Source: an uncultured Collinsella sp. (GTDB taxonomy: Bacteria; Actinomycetota; Coriobacteriia; Coriobacteriales; Coriobacteriaceae). Taken from it: a stretch of 11,868 nucleotides of DNA. The DNA is taken from contig URHQ01000064.1 in assembly GCA_900547655.1 (NCBI GenBank), forward strand, positions 1-11,868. Reading direction: 5' to 3'. The notes below the pieces were generated by a model. The model was not told the DNA's origin and ran no database searches. It worked only from the letters and a program-made list of their open reading frames with translations. The position numbers were made by a program, and so were the translations under genes. Shown here in pieces: positions 6,625-11,470 of the stretch; position 1 is the stretch's first letter, and every line of letters starts with the position of its first letter.

Positions 6625-6825
6625 CTAGCGCTCCACGGGAGAGCGGCCCCGGTTGGCCACGCATTCCTCGAGTCCCGCGTAGCGCAGGCTCTCGACGGCC
6701 TTGCCGCCCCCCTTGCACTTGCGCCCGCCCGCACGGCGGGCGATACCCAGGGCGCGACGGAATGCCCACGCCATGACGGTGTCGTACCGGCTTGCGGCGC
6801 GGACGATAGCCTCGCGTGTGACCAC
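6625..6825 (-). CDS. Small basic protein of unknown function upstream of the HNH gene
   Basis: The protein has 66 residues, starts at GTG (VTREAIVRAASRYDTVMAW) and has GAGGTGG four bases before the start. It is the first gene after the long regulatory gap, so it heads the packaging/head operon, and ends two bases before the HNH gene. An amphipathic helical N-terminus is followed by an Arg/Gly/Lys-rich middle (RRAGGRKCKGGGK). I do not recognise the family. The basic charge and position suggest a nucleic-acid-binding accessory of packaging, which is inference. The overlapping alternative frame (start 6838) looks like a shadow. Confidence 0.6.
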   Translation of the reverse strand: MVTREAIVRAASRYDTVMAWAFRRALGIARRAGGRKCKGGGKAVESLRYAGLEECVANRGRSPVER

Positions 6826-6859
6826 GGACCCACCTCATTAGGTTGTTGCTTAATAGAAA

Positions 6860-6894
6860 GGCCAGGGCCCTGAACTGCTAAGGGGACCCCGGCC
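6860..6894. repeat. 35-bp inverted repeat in the late-operon leader
   Basis: GGCCAGGG (6860-6867) and CCCCGGCC (6887-6894) pair over 8 bp (one G-U in the minus transcript) around a 19-base loop that itself contains GGGGACCCC. The minus transcript continues TTTCTATT, so it resembles a weak terminator or attenuator 35 bases upstream of the first packaging gene. It could instead be part of the packaging site. Confidence 0.5.
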
Positions 6895-6962
6895 ACTCAT
6901 CTGTGCTTCCACGCACATCCGACCCGCACACCGCGCGGGCGGCGCTGCGAATCGACACCCTA

Positions 6963-6968
6963 GTTATA
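6963..6968 (-). promoter_or_regulatory. Possible -10 box of the packaging/head operon promoter
   Basis: The minus strand carries TATAAC (one mismatch to TATAAT) 13 bases downstream of the last repeat's TTGCAC, in the only long gap before the packaging operon. No -35 hexamer exists at the usual 16-18 bp spacing, so if real it would depend on an activator bound to the repeats. Transcription would start near 6956. Confidence 0.35.
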
Positions 6969-6980
6969 TCCCAGCCACAA

Positions 6981-7080
6981 CGTGCAACGGTGTGCAATTG
7001 TGTGCAATCGCGTGCAATCGTAGGCAATTGCGTGCAATTGTGTGCAACGGCGTGCAACCGTGTGCAATCGCGTGCAGCCA
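6981..7080. repeat. Array of ten tandem 10-bp units (consensus YGTGCAAYYG)
   Basis: Ten units follow with no spacers: CGTGCAACGG, TGTGCAATTG, TGTGCAATCG, CGTGCAATCG, TAGGCAATTG, CGTGCAATTG, TGTGCAACGG, CGTGCAACCG, TGTGCAATCG and a degenerate last CGTGCAGCCA. GCA is kept in all ten and GTGCAA in eight. Variation sits mainly at unit positions 1 and 8-9. The 10-bp period places each unit on nearly the same face of the helix, as expected for cooperative protein binding. The array lies between a terminator and the packaging genes. Candidate roles are terminase binding (pac/cosB), late-gene activation or a replication iteron set. Reading frames through it on both strands are by-products of the repeat. 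Confidence 0.92.
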
Positions 7081-7119
7081 GCAAGAAGAGAGAAACCCGC
7101 CGGCGCGGAGCCGACGGGT
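7081..7119 (-). terminator. Intrinsic terminator after the sigma-like regulator gene
   Basis: On the minus strand ACCCG-T-CGGC, loop TCCGC, GCCG-G-CGGGT forms a 9-bp stem with one mismatch, directly followed by the T-rich tail TTCTCTCTTCTTGC. It starts 22 bases after the stop of the regulator gene. Shape and position fit a rho-independent terminator closing that transcript before the repeat array. Confidence 0.78.
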
Positions 7120-7140
7120 CTCGATAGAGTTATATCTAGC

Positions 7141-7593
7141 TCAGACTGCGGCGCGGCCAAGACCGGATCGGGCTGCCGCCAGCCCGACCATGTCCGTCCA
7201 GTCCAGGGCGGCGCACAGGTCGGAGTTCACCGACCTCACCGACACCCCGAGCGTCCCCGCGATCTCCTGCAGCGTGCGGTCCTCACAGTAGCGCAGCTCC
7301 AGAACGTCGCCCCAGCGCTTGCCCGGGTTGGCCGAGCGCACGCCCGCGCACAGCTCTCGGCCCAGCTCCACCTCATGCCGCAGCTCGGACAGCTCGGCGC
7401 CGCTGCGGCGCTCGTAGTCTATGCGGTCGTCGGTGGACCTCATGAAGTCCGTGCCGCGCGCGCCCTTGCCCACGGCGTCGTAGCGCTGGGCGCGCACCTG
7501 CTCGCGCGCCTGCATCGACTGGATGACCGCCAGCCTGCGGTCGATGCCGCGCTGGGCGGCCCGTACAGTCTCCAAATATTCACGTGCATCCAT
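7141..7593 (-). CDS. Phage regulator with sigma-region-4-like HTH (DUF1492/ArpU/RinA style)
   Basis: The protein has 150 residues. The ATG at 7593 is chosen because GGGAGGT lies 4 bases before it; a longer frame to 7629 lacks a site. The N-terminal two thirds is a charged helical region (MDAREYLETVRAAQRGIDRR, then ERRSGAELSELRHEVELGRE). The C-terminus has WGDVLELRYCEDRTL (94-108) and QEIAGTLGVSVRSVNSDLC (109-127), a sigma-70 region 4-type helix-turn-helix. Proteins of this kind sit just before the packaging genes of many temperate phages, and ArpU/RinA relatives control late transcription. It stands alone between two terminators, facing the repeat array and packaging operon, so it is the obvious candidate to act on that region. 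Target and direction of control are inference. Confidence 0.8.
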   Translation of the reverse strand: MDAREYLETVRAAQRGIDRRLAVIQSMQAREQVRAQRYDAVGKGARGTDFMRSTDDRIDYERRSGAELSELRHEVELGRELCAGVRSANPGKRWGDVLELRYCEDRTLQEIAGTLGVSVRSVNSDLCAALDWTDMVGLAAARSGLGRAAV

Positions 7594-7656
7594 GTGACCT
7601 CCCGCGTGGTACCATGCTCTACGCCACATAGAGGATGCCGGGAGGCGTCTTTGCCA

Positions 7657-7688
7657 AAGGCCGCCGGCGCTCCAACGCCAGCGGCCTT
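7657..7688 (-). terminator. Strong hairpin, probable terminator of the right-hand operon
   Basis: AAGGCCGC-C-GGCG, loop CTCCAA, CGCC-A-GCGGCCTT gives a 13-position stem with one mismatch. It lies 34 bases after the stop of the zinc-finger gene (minus strand) and before the regulator gene. The T-tail on the minus strand is short (TTTGGC), whereas the plus side continues TTAATTATATAT, so it may work in either direction or be inefficient. Confidence 0.55.
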
Positions 7689-7722
7689 AATTATATATCT
7701 ACCTATGTCTACCTGCGGAAAC

Positions 7723-7971
7723 TCAATATCTCATCGCGACCTCGCGCCGCATGGCCATGATCTCGTCGTGCGCCGGCCCCGACCCGGCCAGATAGCGGTC
7801 CACCCTGTCGCGCTTCGGCTTGACTCCCTTGCGCCGGGCCTCCTTCGCGCGGCGCTGCTCATGCTCGCGGCGGCACGCATCCGAGCAGTACTTGGCCTTC
7901 GGGGCCTGCGGGATGAAGACCCTCCCGCAGATCGCGCATGCCCTCTCCTGCACGTCCCACATCACTGCCAT
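7723..7971 (-). CDS. Small zinc-finger protein
   Basis: The protein has 82 residues. The ATG at 7971 has AGGAGG eight bases upstream; the longer frame to 8052 overlaps a small gene and lacks a site. The N-terminus holds CAICGRVF (C12, C15) and AKYCSDACRREH (C29, C33), a treble-clef-like C-x2-C...C-x3-C zinc site often seen in small phage proteins. It is followed by a very basic helix (KEARRKGVKPKRDR). Such proteins usually bind nucleic acid, but the target is unknown. It overlaps the 36-aa gene by 10 bases, is the last gene of the right-hand operon and precedes a hairpin terminator. Confidence 0.75.
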   Translation of the reverse strand: MAVMWDVQERACAICGRVFIPQAPKAKYCSDACRREHEQRRAKEARRKGVKPKRDRVDRYLAGSGPAHDEIMAMRREVAMRY

Positions 7972-8072
7972 CTCATCGACCTCCTGCACCTGCGGGCGCG
8001 ACGTGCCTCGATGCTCTTGCGCACGCGACGGTTCTCGGCGAGCATCCGCCACAGCTTCTCAAACAACCTCAT
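7962..8072 (-). CDS. Very small basic protein
   Basis: This is a 36-residue frame, MRLFEKLWRMLAENRRVRKS at its start, rich in arginine and predicted as one amphipathic helix. The ATG overlaps the stop of the preceding gene as ATGA, the linkage used throughout this operon, and its end overlaps the start of the zinc-finger gene. Its coding sequence carries that gene's ribosome site. It may be a real small protein or mainly a translation-coupling frame. I do not recognise it. Confidence 0.5.
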   Translation of the reverse strand: MRLFEKLWRMLAENRRVRKSIEARRARRCRRSMRWQ

Positions 8073-8281
8073 CGCTTCGCCTTCCTCGACCTCTTGAGTG
8101 CGCGGGCGAGGTCGCGCTGCAGCGCCCTCGCCCTCCGTTCCGAATCCCTGATCTCCCTCGCCGACACGCTCGGCGCGTCTGCCCGGCCGTGAACGAGCGC
8201 CCGGCGCGCGGGGCCCGATACCAGATCGGGCACCGTGCGCCAGGCGGTCGCGCGGAACAGCTCGGCCGCCGAGCGGATCAC
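8069..8281 (-). CDS. Small basic helical protein, unknown function
   Basis: The protein has 70 residues, starting at a GTG whose last bases overlap the stop of the preceding gene (GTGA). Upstream residues of the longer frame (to 8461) are a Gly/Arg-rich shadow of the zinc-ribbon gene. The N-terminus IRSAAELFRATAWRTVPDLV is followed by a highly charged C-terminal helix (REIRDSERRARALQRDLARA) with a basic tail KRSRKAKR. No known motif is seen. The start is supported by coupling and not by a clear ribosome site. Confidence 0.55.
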   Translation of the reverse strand: MIRSAAELFRATAWRTVPDLVSGPARRALVHGRADAPSVSAREIRDSERRARALQRDLARALKRSRKAKR

Positions 8282-8490
8282 CGGCTGTTCCAACTGTCCG
8301 CGAGCTTGGCCACGGCGTGCCCAAGCGATGCCGGTCCCACGTTCAACCAAAAGGCGTAGTACTTCACTTGGCAGACGGGGCACTCCACGCCCACCAAGTG
8401 GTGCTGTCGCGGATGGCCGCGCATGACATCCACCACAGGCTCGACCCCGCACCGGGGACACACCTTGAACTCGATATCGTTAAAGGTCAT
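8278..8490 (-). CDS. Lar-like zinc-ribbon protein (possible restriction alleviation)
   Basis: The protein has 70 residues with FKVCPRCGVEP (C11, C14) and VECPVCQVKYYAFW (C37, C40), and ends ASLGHAVAKLADSWNSR. The order CPxCG, second CxxC, then an Ala-rich helix closing with WNxR is the signature of the Lar restriction-alleviation family (CPFCG...eAi.aWN.R). E. coli/Rac Lar modulates type I restriction; many phage relatives have no tested role. GGAGG lies 8 bases before the ATG, which overlaps the previous stop as ATGA. The family match is from memory of the pattern. Confidence 0.65.
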   Translation of the reverse strand: MTFNDIEFKVCPRCGVEPVVDVMRGHPRQHHLVGVECPVCQVKYYAFWLNVGPASLGHAVAKLADSWNSR

Positions 8491-8708
8491 GCTCTCTCAT
8501 CCTCCAAAAACCAAGGCACGAGCCTGCCGACCATGGCGACGGTCTCCAGCGTAGTCATCGCGACCGCGAGGTCATGGCAGAAGCAGAGGACCTCCTCGTC
8601 ATCGACCTTGTCCACCTCCTTGCCCTCGATGGCATTCAGAACGCCGCGCGCGTCCTCGGCGATCTCGTTGAGCAGATATGCCTTCAAATCCTTATAGCTC
8701 TCGTTCAC
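8487..8708 (-). CDS. Small acidic hypothetical protein
   Basis: The protein has 73 residues, starts at GTG immediately after the preceding TAG, and has GAGGAG seven bases before the start. It is acidic and mostly helical (YKDLKAYLLNEIAEDARGVL, then a helix around LAVAMTTLETVAMV). It has two close cysteines (LCFCHD) but no paired CxxC. I do not recognise it. Its coupling to zinc-ribbon genes on both sides indicates shared expression. Confidence 0.65.
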   Translation of the reverse strand: MNESYKDLKAYLLNEIAEDARGVLNAIEGKEVDKVDDEEVLCFCHDLAVAMTTLETVAMVGRLVPWFLEDERA

Positions 8709-8972
8709 CTAAAGCTCCTCTCCGCAGAACGGGCAGTACTTGATGTCCTCGATGTAGGCGGTCGCCGTCACGTCGGCGCCGACGGTCTCTCCGCACGAGC
8801 CGTTGACTGAGACGTCGAGCTCCACGCTGGTATCCAGCTCGACCCTGACGATCGACTCGCCGTCGTATCGGCGCGTCAGGGCCATAGAACCCACAGACCA
8901 GCTTCGGACGTCTCGGCCAGGCGCAGAATGGACTGACGCGATGCGGGATCCACCGCAGAAGTAGCAACTCAT
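8709..8972 (-). CDS. Small protein with split zinc ribbon
   Basis: The protein has 87 residues. One cysteine pair is at the extreme N-terminus (MSCYFCGG, C3 and C6) and the other at the extreme C-terminus (KYCPFCGEEL, C80 and C83). The intervening 70 residues look like beta strands (IVRVELDTSVELDVSVNG). The two knuckles probably close over one zinc ion, making a beta-rich insert in a zinc ribbon. The ATG overlaps the previous stop (ATGA) with AGGTG seven bases ahead. Function is unknown. Confidence 0.7.
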   Translation of the reverse strand: MSCYFCGGSRIASVHSAPGRDVRSWSVGSMALTRRYDGESIVRVELDTSVELDVSVNGSCGETVGADVTATAYIEDIKYCPFCGEEL

Positions 8973-9151
8973 TCGCCATCACCTACCAGCCTGCTTAAAA
9001 GACGCTCCATGCTCTCATCGCATATTGCGAGCGTGGCCATCTCACCAGCCCAGACCTTTCTGCCTGCGACGTTGACGAATGAGATCTTGTCCATGTTGAC
9101 GATGTACCTGTAGCCATCGTCGTCGTATAGCTCAATGAAATCTCGGCTCAT
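8969..9151 (-). CDS. Small beta-rich hypothetical protein
   Basis: The protein has 60 residues: MSRDFIELYDDDGYRYIVNM, then DKISFVNVAGRKVWAGEMATL and a short helix (DESMERLLSRLVG). The pattern suggests three to five beta strands and one helix, like many small single-domain proteins with a position-specific 'I-V-N-D-K-I-x-F-V' strand turn. The start overlaps the previous stop as TAATG. No function can be assigned. Confidence 0.65.
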   Translation of the reverse strand: MSRDFIELYDDDGYRYIVNMDKISFVNVAGRKVWAGEMATLAICDESMERLLSRLVGDGE

Positions 9152-9516
9152 TAAAGCTCGCCCCCATTCCAGCCATCTGGCATGTCCTCGATACGGCGTT
9201 TCGTCCTATACGTGCGCACGGTGGTAATCTCGAGCTCGAACGTGCGCTTGCACTCAGGGCACACAACCTCTTCATCGTCCTCGTCGTAATACCACGCGTC
9301 ATCGATGGAACTCTCGCAGTAGGGGCAAACCAGGCGCTCTTCAGCGCACTGCTCGTTCTCCCATTCCCTCTCGATACGGGCCTTCCTTAGGCACTCGTCA
9401 CATACCGAGTATCCCGACTCGCCGAGAATGCCAGCCATCTGATGCGAGTACTCCCTATAGTTCGGAGTCGGCTTCCCGCACCAAGAGCAGGTGTACATCT
9501 TTGGCGCTTCACTCAC
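9151..9516 (-). CDS. Double zinc-ribbon protein
   Basis: The protein has 121 residues starting at GTG (GTGA overlap with the previous stop, GGGAG about 7 bases ahead). It contains two separate zinc ribbons: C10/C13 (TCSWCGKP) with C39/C42 (VCDECLRK), and C64/C67 (VCPYCESS) with C86/C89 (VCPECKRT). An acidic loop (WYYDEDDEEV) lies within the second, and a strand-rich tail follows (FELEITTVRTYRTKRR). The first ribbon resembles ClpX/HNH-type knuckles in style. It probably binds nucleic acid or a host protein. The role is unknown. Confidence 0.75.
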   Translation of the reverse strand: MSEAPKMYTCSWCGKPTPNYREYSHQMAGILGESGYSVCDECLRKARIEREWENEQCAEERLVCPYCESSIDDAWYYDEDDEEVVCPECKRTFELEITTVRTYRTKRRIEDMPDGWNGGEL

Positions 9517-10001
9517 TTCTCGCTCCCATCCTTCTCACCATCACCCTTGCATAGACGTTCAACACAGCTCCAGATGTCACCAGTCATCGTGAGGGTGCAG
9601 GTGTCGGCAAATCCAACGAGCTTGCACTTCCCGTCCTTGTCCTCATGTCCATGACACAGGCCCCTGGCAACGTTGTAAGCACAGTATGGACGCCCGCCGC
9701 GCTCGCCTTGCTGAATGGCCTCATAGAGGTCCTTCAGCACCCTCTCGTAGCTGTCGGGACGATGGAGGTAGTAGCTGTCGACGTATACTTTCATGCCCTG
9801 GTCGGCGATATAAACGTCCGCAGTCCACTGCTTAGACCAGGTCGAGAACCTGTACGACTCCACTTTTATGACGTACCCGTCCTCGTCGTATAGAACCTCG
9901 GTGTCAAGCGGGACGCGGTTCCCTTCCTTGTCGACAGGGCCCAACGGCATCACTTCCCCGTCCGGCGTCATCACGCTGTCGACTGTGAGACGTTCCCCCA
10001 T
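9513..10001 (-). CDS. Conserved-style phage hypothetical protein
   Basis: The protein has 162 residues. I place the start at the ATG at 10001, which overlaps the previous stop as TGATG and has AAAGGTGG about 9 bases before it; the longer frame to 10127 is a shadow. The N-terminal half has TPDGEVMPLGPVDKEGNRVP and TEVLYDEDGYVIKVESYRF, a beta-rich 'LYDEDG' module I recall as common in gut actinobacterial phages. A helix with SYERVLKDLYEAIQ follows, then a Cys-rich C-terminus (CAYNVARGLCHGHED, C, C) that may bind metal. No function is established. Confidence 0.7.
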   Translation of the reverse strand: MGERLTVDSVMTPDGEVMPLGPVDKEGNRVPLDTEVLYDEDGYVIKVESYRFSTWSKQWTADVYIADQGMKVYVDSYYLHRPDSYERVLKDLYEAIQQGERGGRPYCAYNVARGLCHGHEDKDGKCKLVGFADTCTLTMTGDIWSCVERLCKGDGEKDGSEK

Positions 10002-10576
10002 CACTCGCCACCACCTTTCTCGGCCTTGACCTCCGCCTGCAGGAGGTCCCGCAGGGTGCCGATGCGCTCGATGGCGTCGCTGGGCGTGTGGCCGTCCCAC
10101 TCGGGCGCGCGGTCGAGCACCTCGCACGGGAACATGTCCCAGTAAGGCTCGACGTCGTAGTGGTAGGTGGCGGGGCCGGCGGGCGTGTCGATGCCCACGA
10201 TGAACATACCGTCGTACATCGTCCCGTCATGGTGGCGGAGCGACTTCCACGAGAGTCCGCGGAACATGGCCACGATCACCGAGAACAGCACCGCCCGGTG
10301 GTGGTAGAGCTCGTCGAACGTGTGGTACCCGTCCGATGTGGAGCCCGTGACGGGCTCGGGCTCTATGAGCCGGACGAGCTCGCGCACCTCGTCGATGTCG
10401 ACGTTCACAATGCCGCAGACATCGCGGGACGGATGAAGCCCGAGCGCATGCAGGACATCCTCCCCGTCGGTGACGCTCATGACAGTCGGCCATGCGAAAG
10501 GGTCTTCCACAGTCTCGACTTCGAGGCCCCGCATGAGCCTCTTAACGTCCTTGAACCACTCGTTCCTATCTCTCAT
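10001..10576 (-). CDS. Conserved phage hypothetical protein (HHDG/WDGHTP type)
   Basis: The protein has 191 residues starting MRDRNEWFKDV; the ATG overlaps the previous stop (ATGA) and has GGAG six bases ahead, whereas the longer frame to 10789 is a shadow. Residues 83-172 form a conserved block found in many Gram-positive phages: YHTFDELYHHRAVLFSVIV, WKSLRHHDGTMYDGMFIVGI, YHYDVEPYWDMF and APEWDGHTPSDAIERI. Clustered His/Asp residues hint at a metal or nucleotide site, but I know of no proven activity. The N-terminal 80 residues are a separate, less conserved part, possibly a fusion of two small domains. Confidence 0.8.
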   Translation of the reverse strand: MRDRNEWFKDVKRLMRGLEVETVEDPFAWPTVMSVTDGEDVLHALGLHPSRDVCGIVNVDIDEVRELVRLIEPEPVTGSTSDGYHTFDELYHHRAVLFSVIVAMFRGLSWKSLRHHDGTMYDGMFIVGIDTPAGPATYHYDVEPYWDMFPCEVLDRAPEWDGHTPSDAIERIGTLRDLLQAEVKAEKGGGE

Positions 10577-10779
10577 TTCTCGCTCCATTCCTTCACGATC
10601 TCCCTCTCCTCCGCGACCATGATCAGCGCCTTGTTGAGGCATCGCCTCGCTTGGCGCAGCTCCTCGCAGATGTCGCACCCCTGTCGCAGCCTGTCGCACT
10701 CCCTGAGCGACCTCTTCGCGTCCTCGAGCCTGCCGACGGCGAGGTCTATCCAGTCGGCGGGGCCGCACCTGTAGCTCAT
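10573..10779 (-). CDS. Small helical hypothetical protein
   Basis: The protein has 68 residues, starting MSYRCGPADWIDLAVGRLED. It is mostly helical and highly charged, with cysteines at C5, C28, C35, C38 and C47 (GCDICEEL is a single CxxC). The ATG overlaps the previous stop (ATGA), with AGGGG 10 bases ahead. It could be a helical zinc-binding or dimerising protein; no family is recognised. Confidence 0.65.
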   Translation of the reverse strand: MSYRCGPADWIDLAVGRLEDAKRSLRECDRLRQGCDICEELRQARRCLNKALIMVAEEREIVKEWSEK

Positions 10780-11099
10780 CGGGACTCACCCCTCACGCCG
10801 AAGATGTCGGCCAGAATGTCGCCCGGCGTGGCCATGAACGGCTCGGTGCTCACGGGGTCGTACTGCACCTCGAGGTAGTTCGGGTAGCCGATCGTCACGC
10901 CCGTGGGCTCGCGCCCCGGAAGGAGCTGGTAGCCCCAGGCCAAGCTCACCCTGTGCTCGTCCAGGATGGTCTCGGTGCGCTCCACGCGAAGCCTGTAGCC
11001 ACCCACCCTCTGCGTGTCGTACGTGTCGTCGGCCCAGGGAATCCGGTGCCGGTCGAGGGCGTCCCGGTAGGCCCTCATCACCGCTGAGATCTCGGTCAA
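10776..11099 (-). CDS. Hypothetical protein
   Basis: The protein has about 107 residues if read from the TTG at 11099, or 100 from the in-frame ATG at 11078 (MRAYRDALDRHRIPWADDTY). The upstream AGGAG is 12 bases from the TTG, so the start is uncertain. It has a helix, then alternating strands (RVGGYRLRVERTETIL, VSLAWGYQLLP) and a helical end. The alpha/beta pattern with YRDALDRHRIPW is plausible for a small single-domain protein. No function is assigned. Confidence 0.65.
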   Translation of the reverse strand: MTEISAVMRAYRDALDRHRIPWADDTYDTQRVGGYRLRVERTETILDEHRVSLAWGYQLLPGREPTGVTIGYPNYLEVQYDPVSTEPFMATPGDILADIFGVRGESR

Positions 11100-11128
11100 A
11101 ACCTTCTCACTCTCCTATCTCAAAAGAA

Positions 11129-11470
11129 TTAGGTGTTCTTTGCGCCGGGGGCTTCCCCGACGGCGTCGTTTCCGCCCTCTAGCGGCGGGAACCCCATCGC
11201 CTGCTGGCCCAGCTGCCCGGCGGCCTTTGGCACACCTTTGGCATACCTCCAGCTCGGTTCCTTGCCGCGCGCGAGCTTGGCGATGTCCTCGTACAGGTCG
11301 GCCTTCTGCTTCCGGCTGGCACGCGCCGCGGCGAGCTTCTGTTTCTTGGCCAGCAGAACGGCCTCCCTGCTCGACATGACGTTCGCCATGTAGATGCGCG
11401 TTATGTCGAGTGGGCGGCCGTGGGCGGGATCGGCCTTCTCGTTCCTGAGCATCTCCATGAGGGTGATCAT
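11129..11470 (-). CDS. Basic hypothetical protein after the replication gene
   Basis: The protein has 113 residues. The ATG overlaps the stop of the replication gene (ATGA) and has GGAGG four bases ahead. A short N-terminus (MITLMEMLRNEKADPAHGRP) is followed by a long basic helix (REAVLLAKKQKLAAARASRK) and a Gly/Pro tail. Coupling to the replisome-organizer-like gene suggests a replication accessory, but no motif supports a specific role. Confidence 0.65.
   Translation of the reverse strand: MITLMEMLRNEKADPAHGRPLDITRIYMANVMSSREAVLLAKKQKLAAARASRKQKADLYEDIAKLARGKEPSWRYAKGVPKAAGQLGQQAMGFPPLEGGNDAVGEAPGAKNT

Noticed and set aside
6308..6838. Longer HNH reading of 176 residues
   Set aside because: The added N-terminus is an Arg/Pro/Gly shadow of the 66-aa gene; the GTG at 6622 has a proper ribosome site.
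6981..7080. CRISPR array
   Set aside because: Units are 10 bp, contiguous and without spacers; no cas genes are nearby.
6878..7160. Open frames through the 10-bp repeats on both strands (peptides with repeated CTQLHT or CAIACN)
   Set aside because: A 10-bp unit without stop codons gives open frames in several phases automatically; no ribosome site or sensible protein is seen.
7594..7722. Promoter for the 150-aa regulator (TTGGCA near 7650)
   Set aside because: No -10 box at usable spacing; the nearest candidates are 20 or more bases away.
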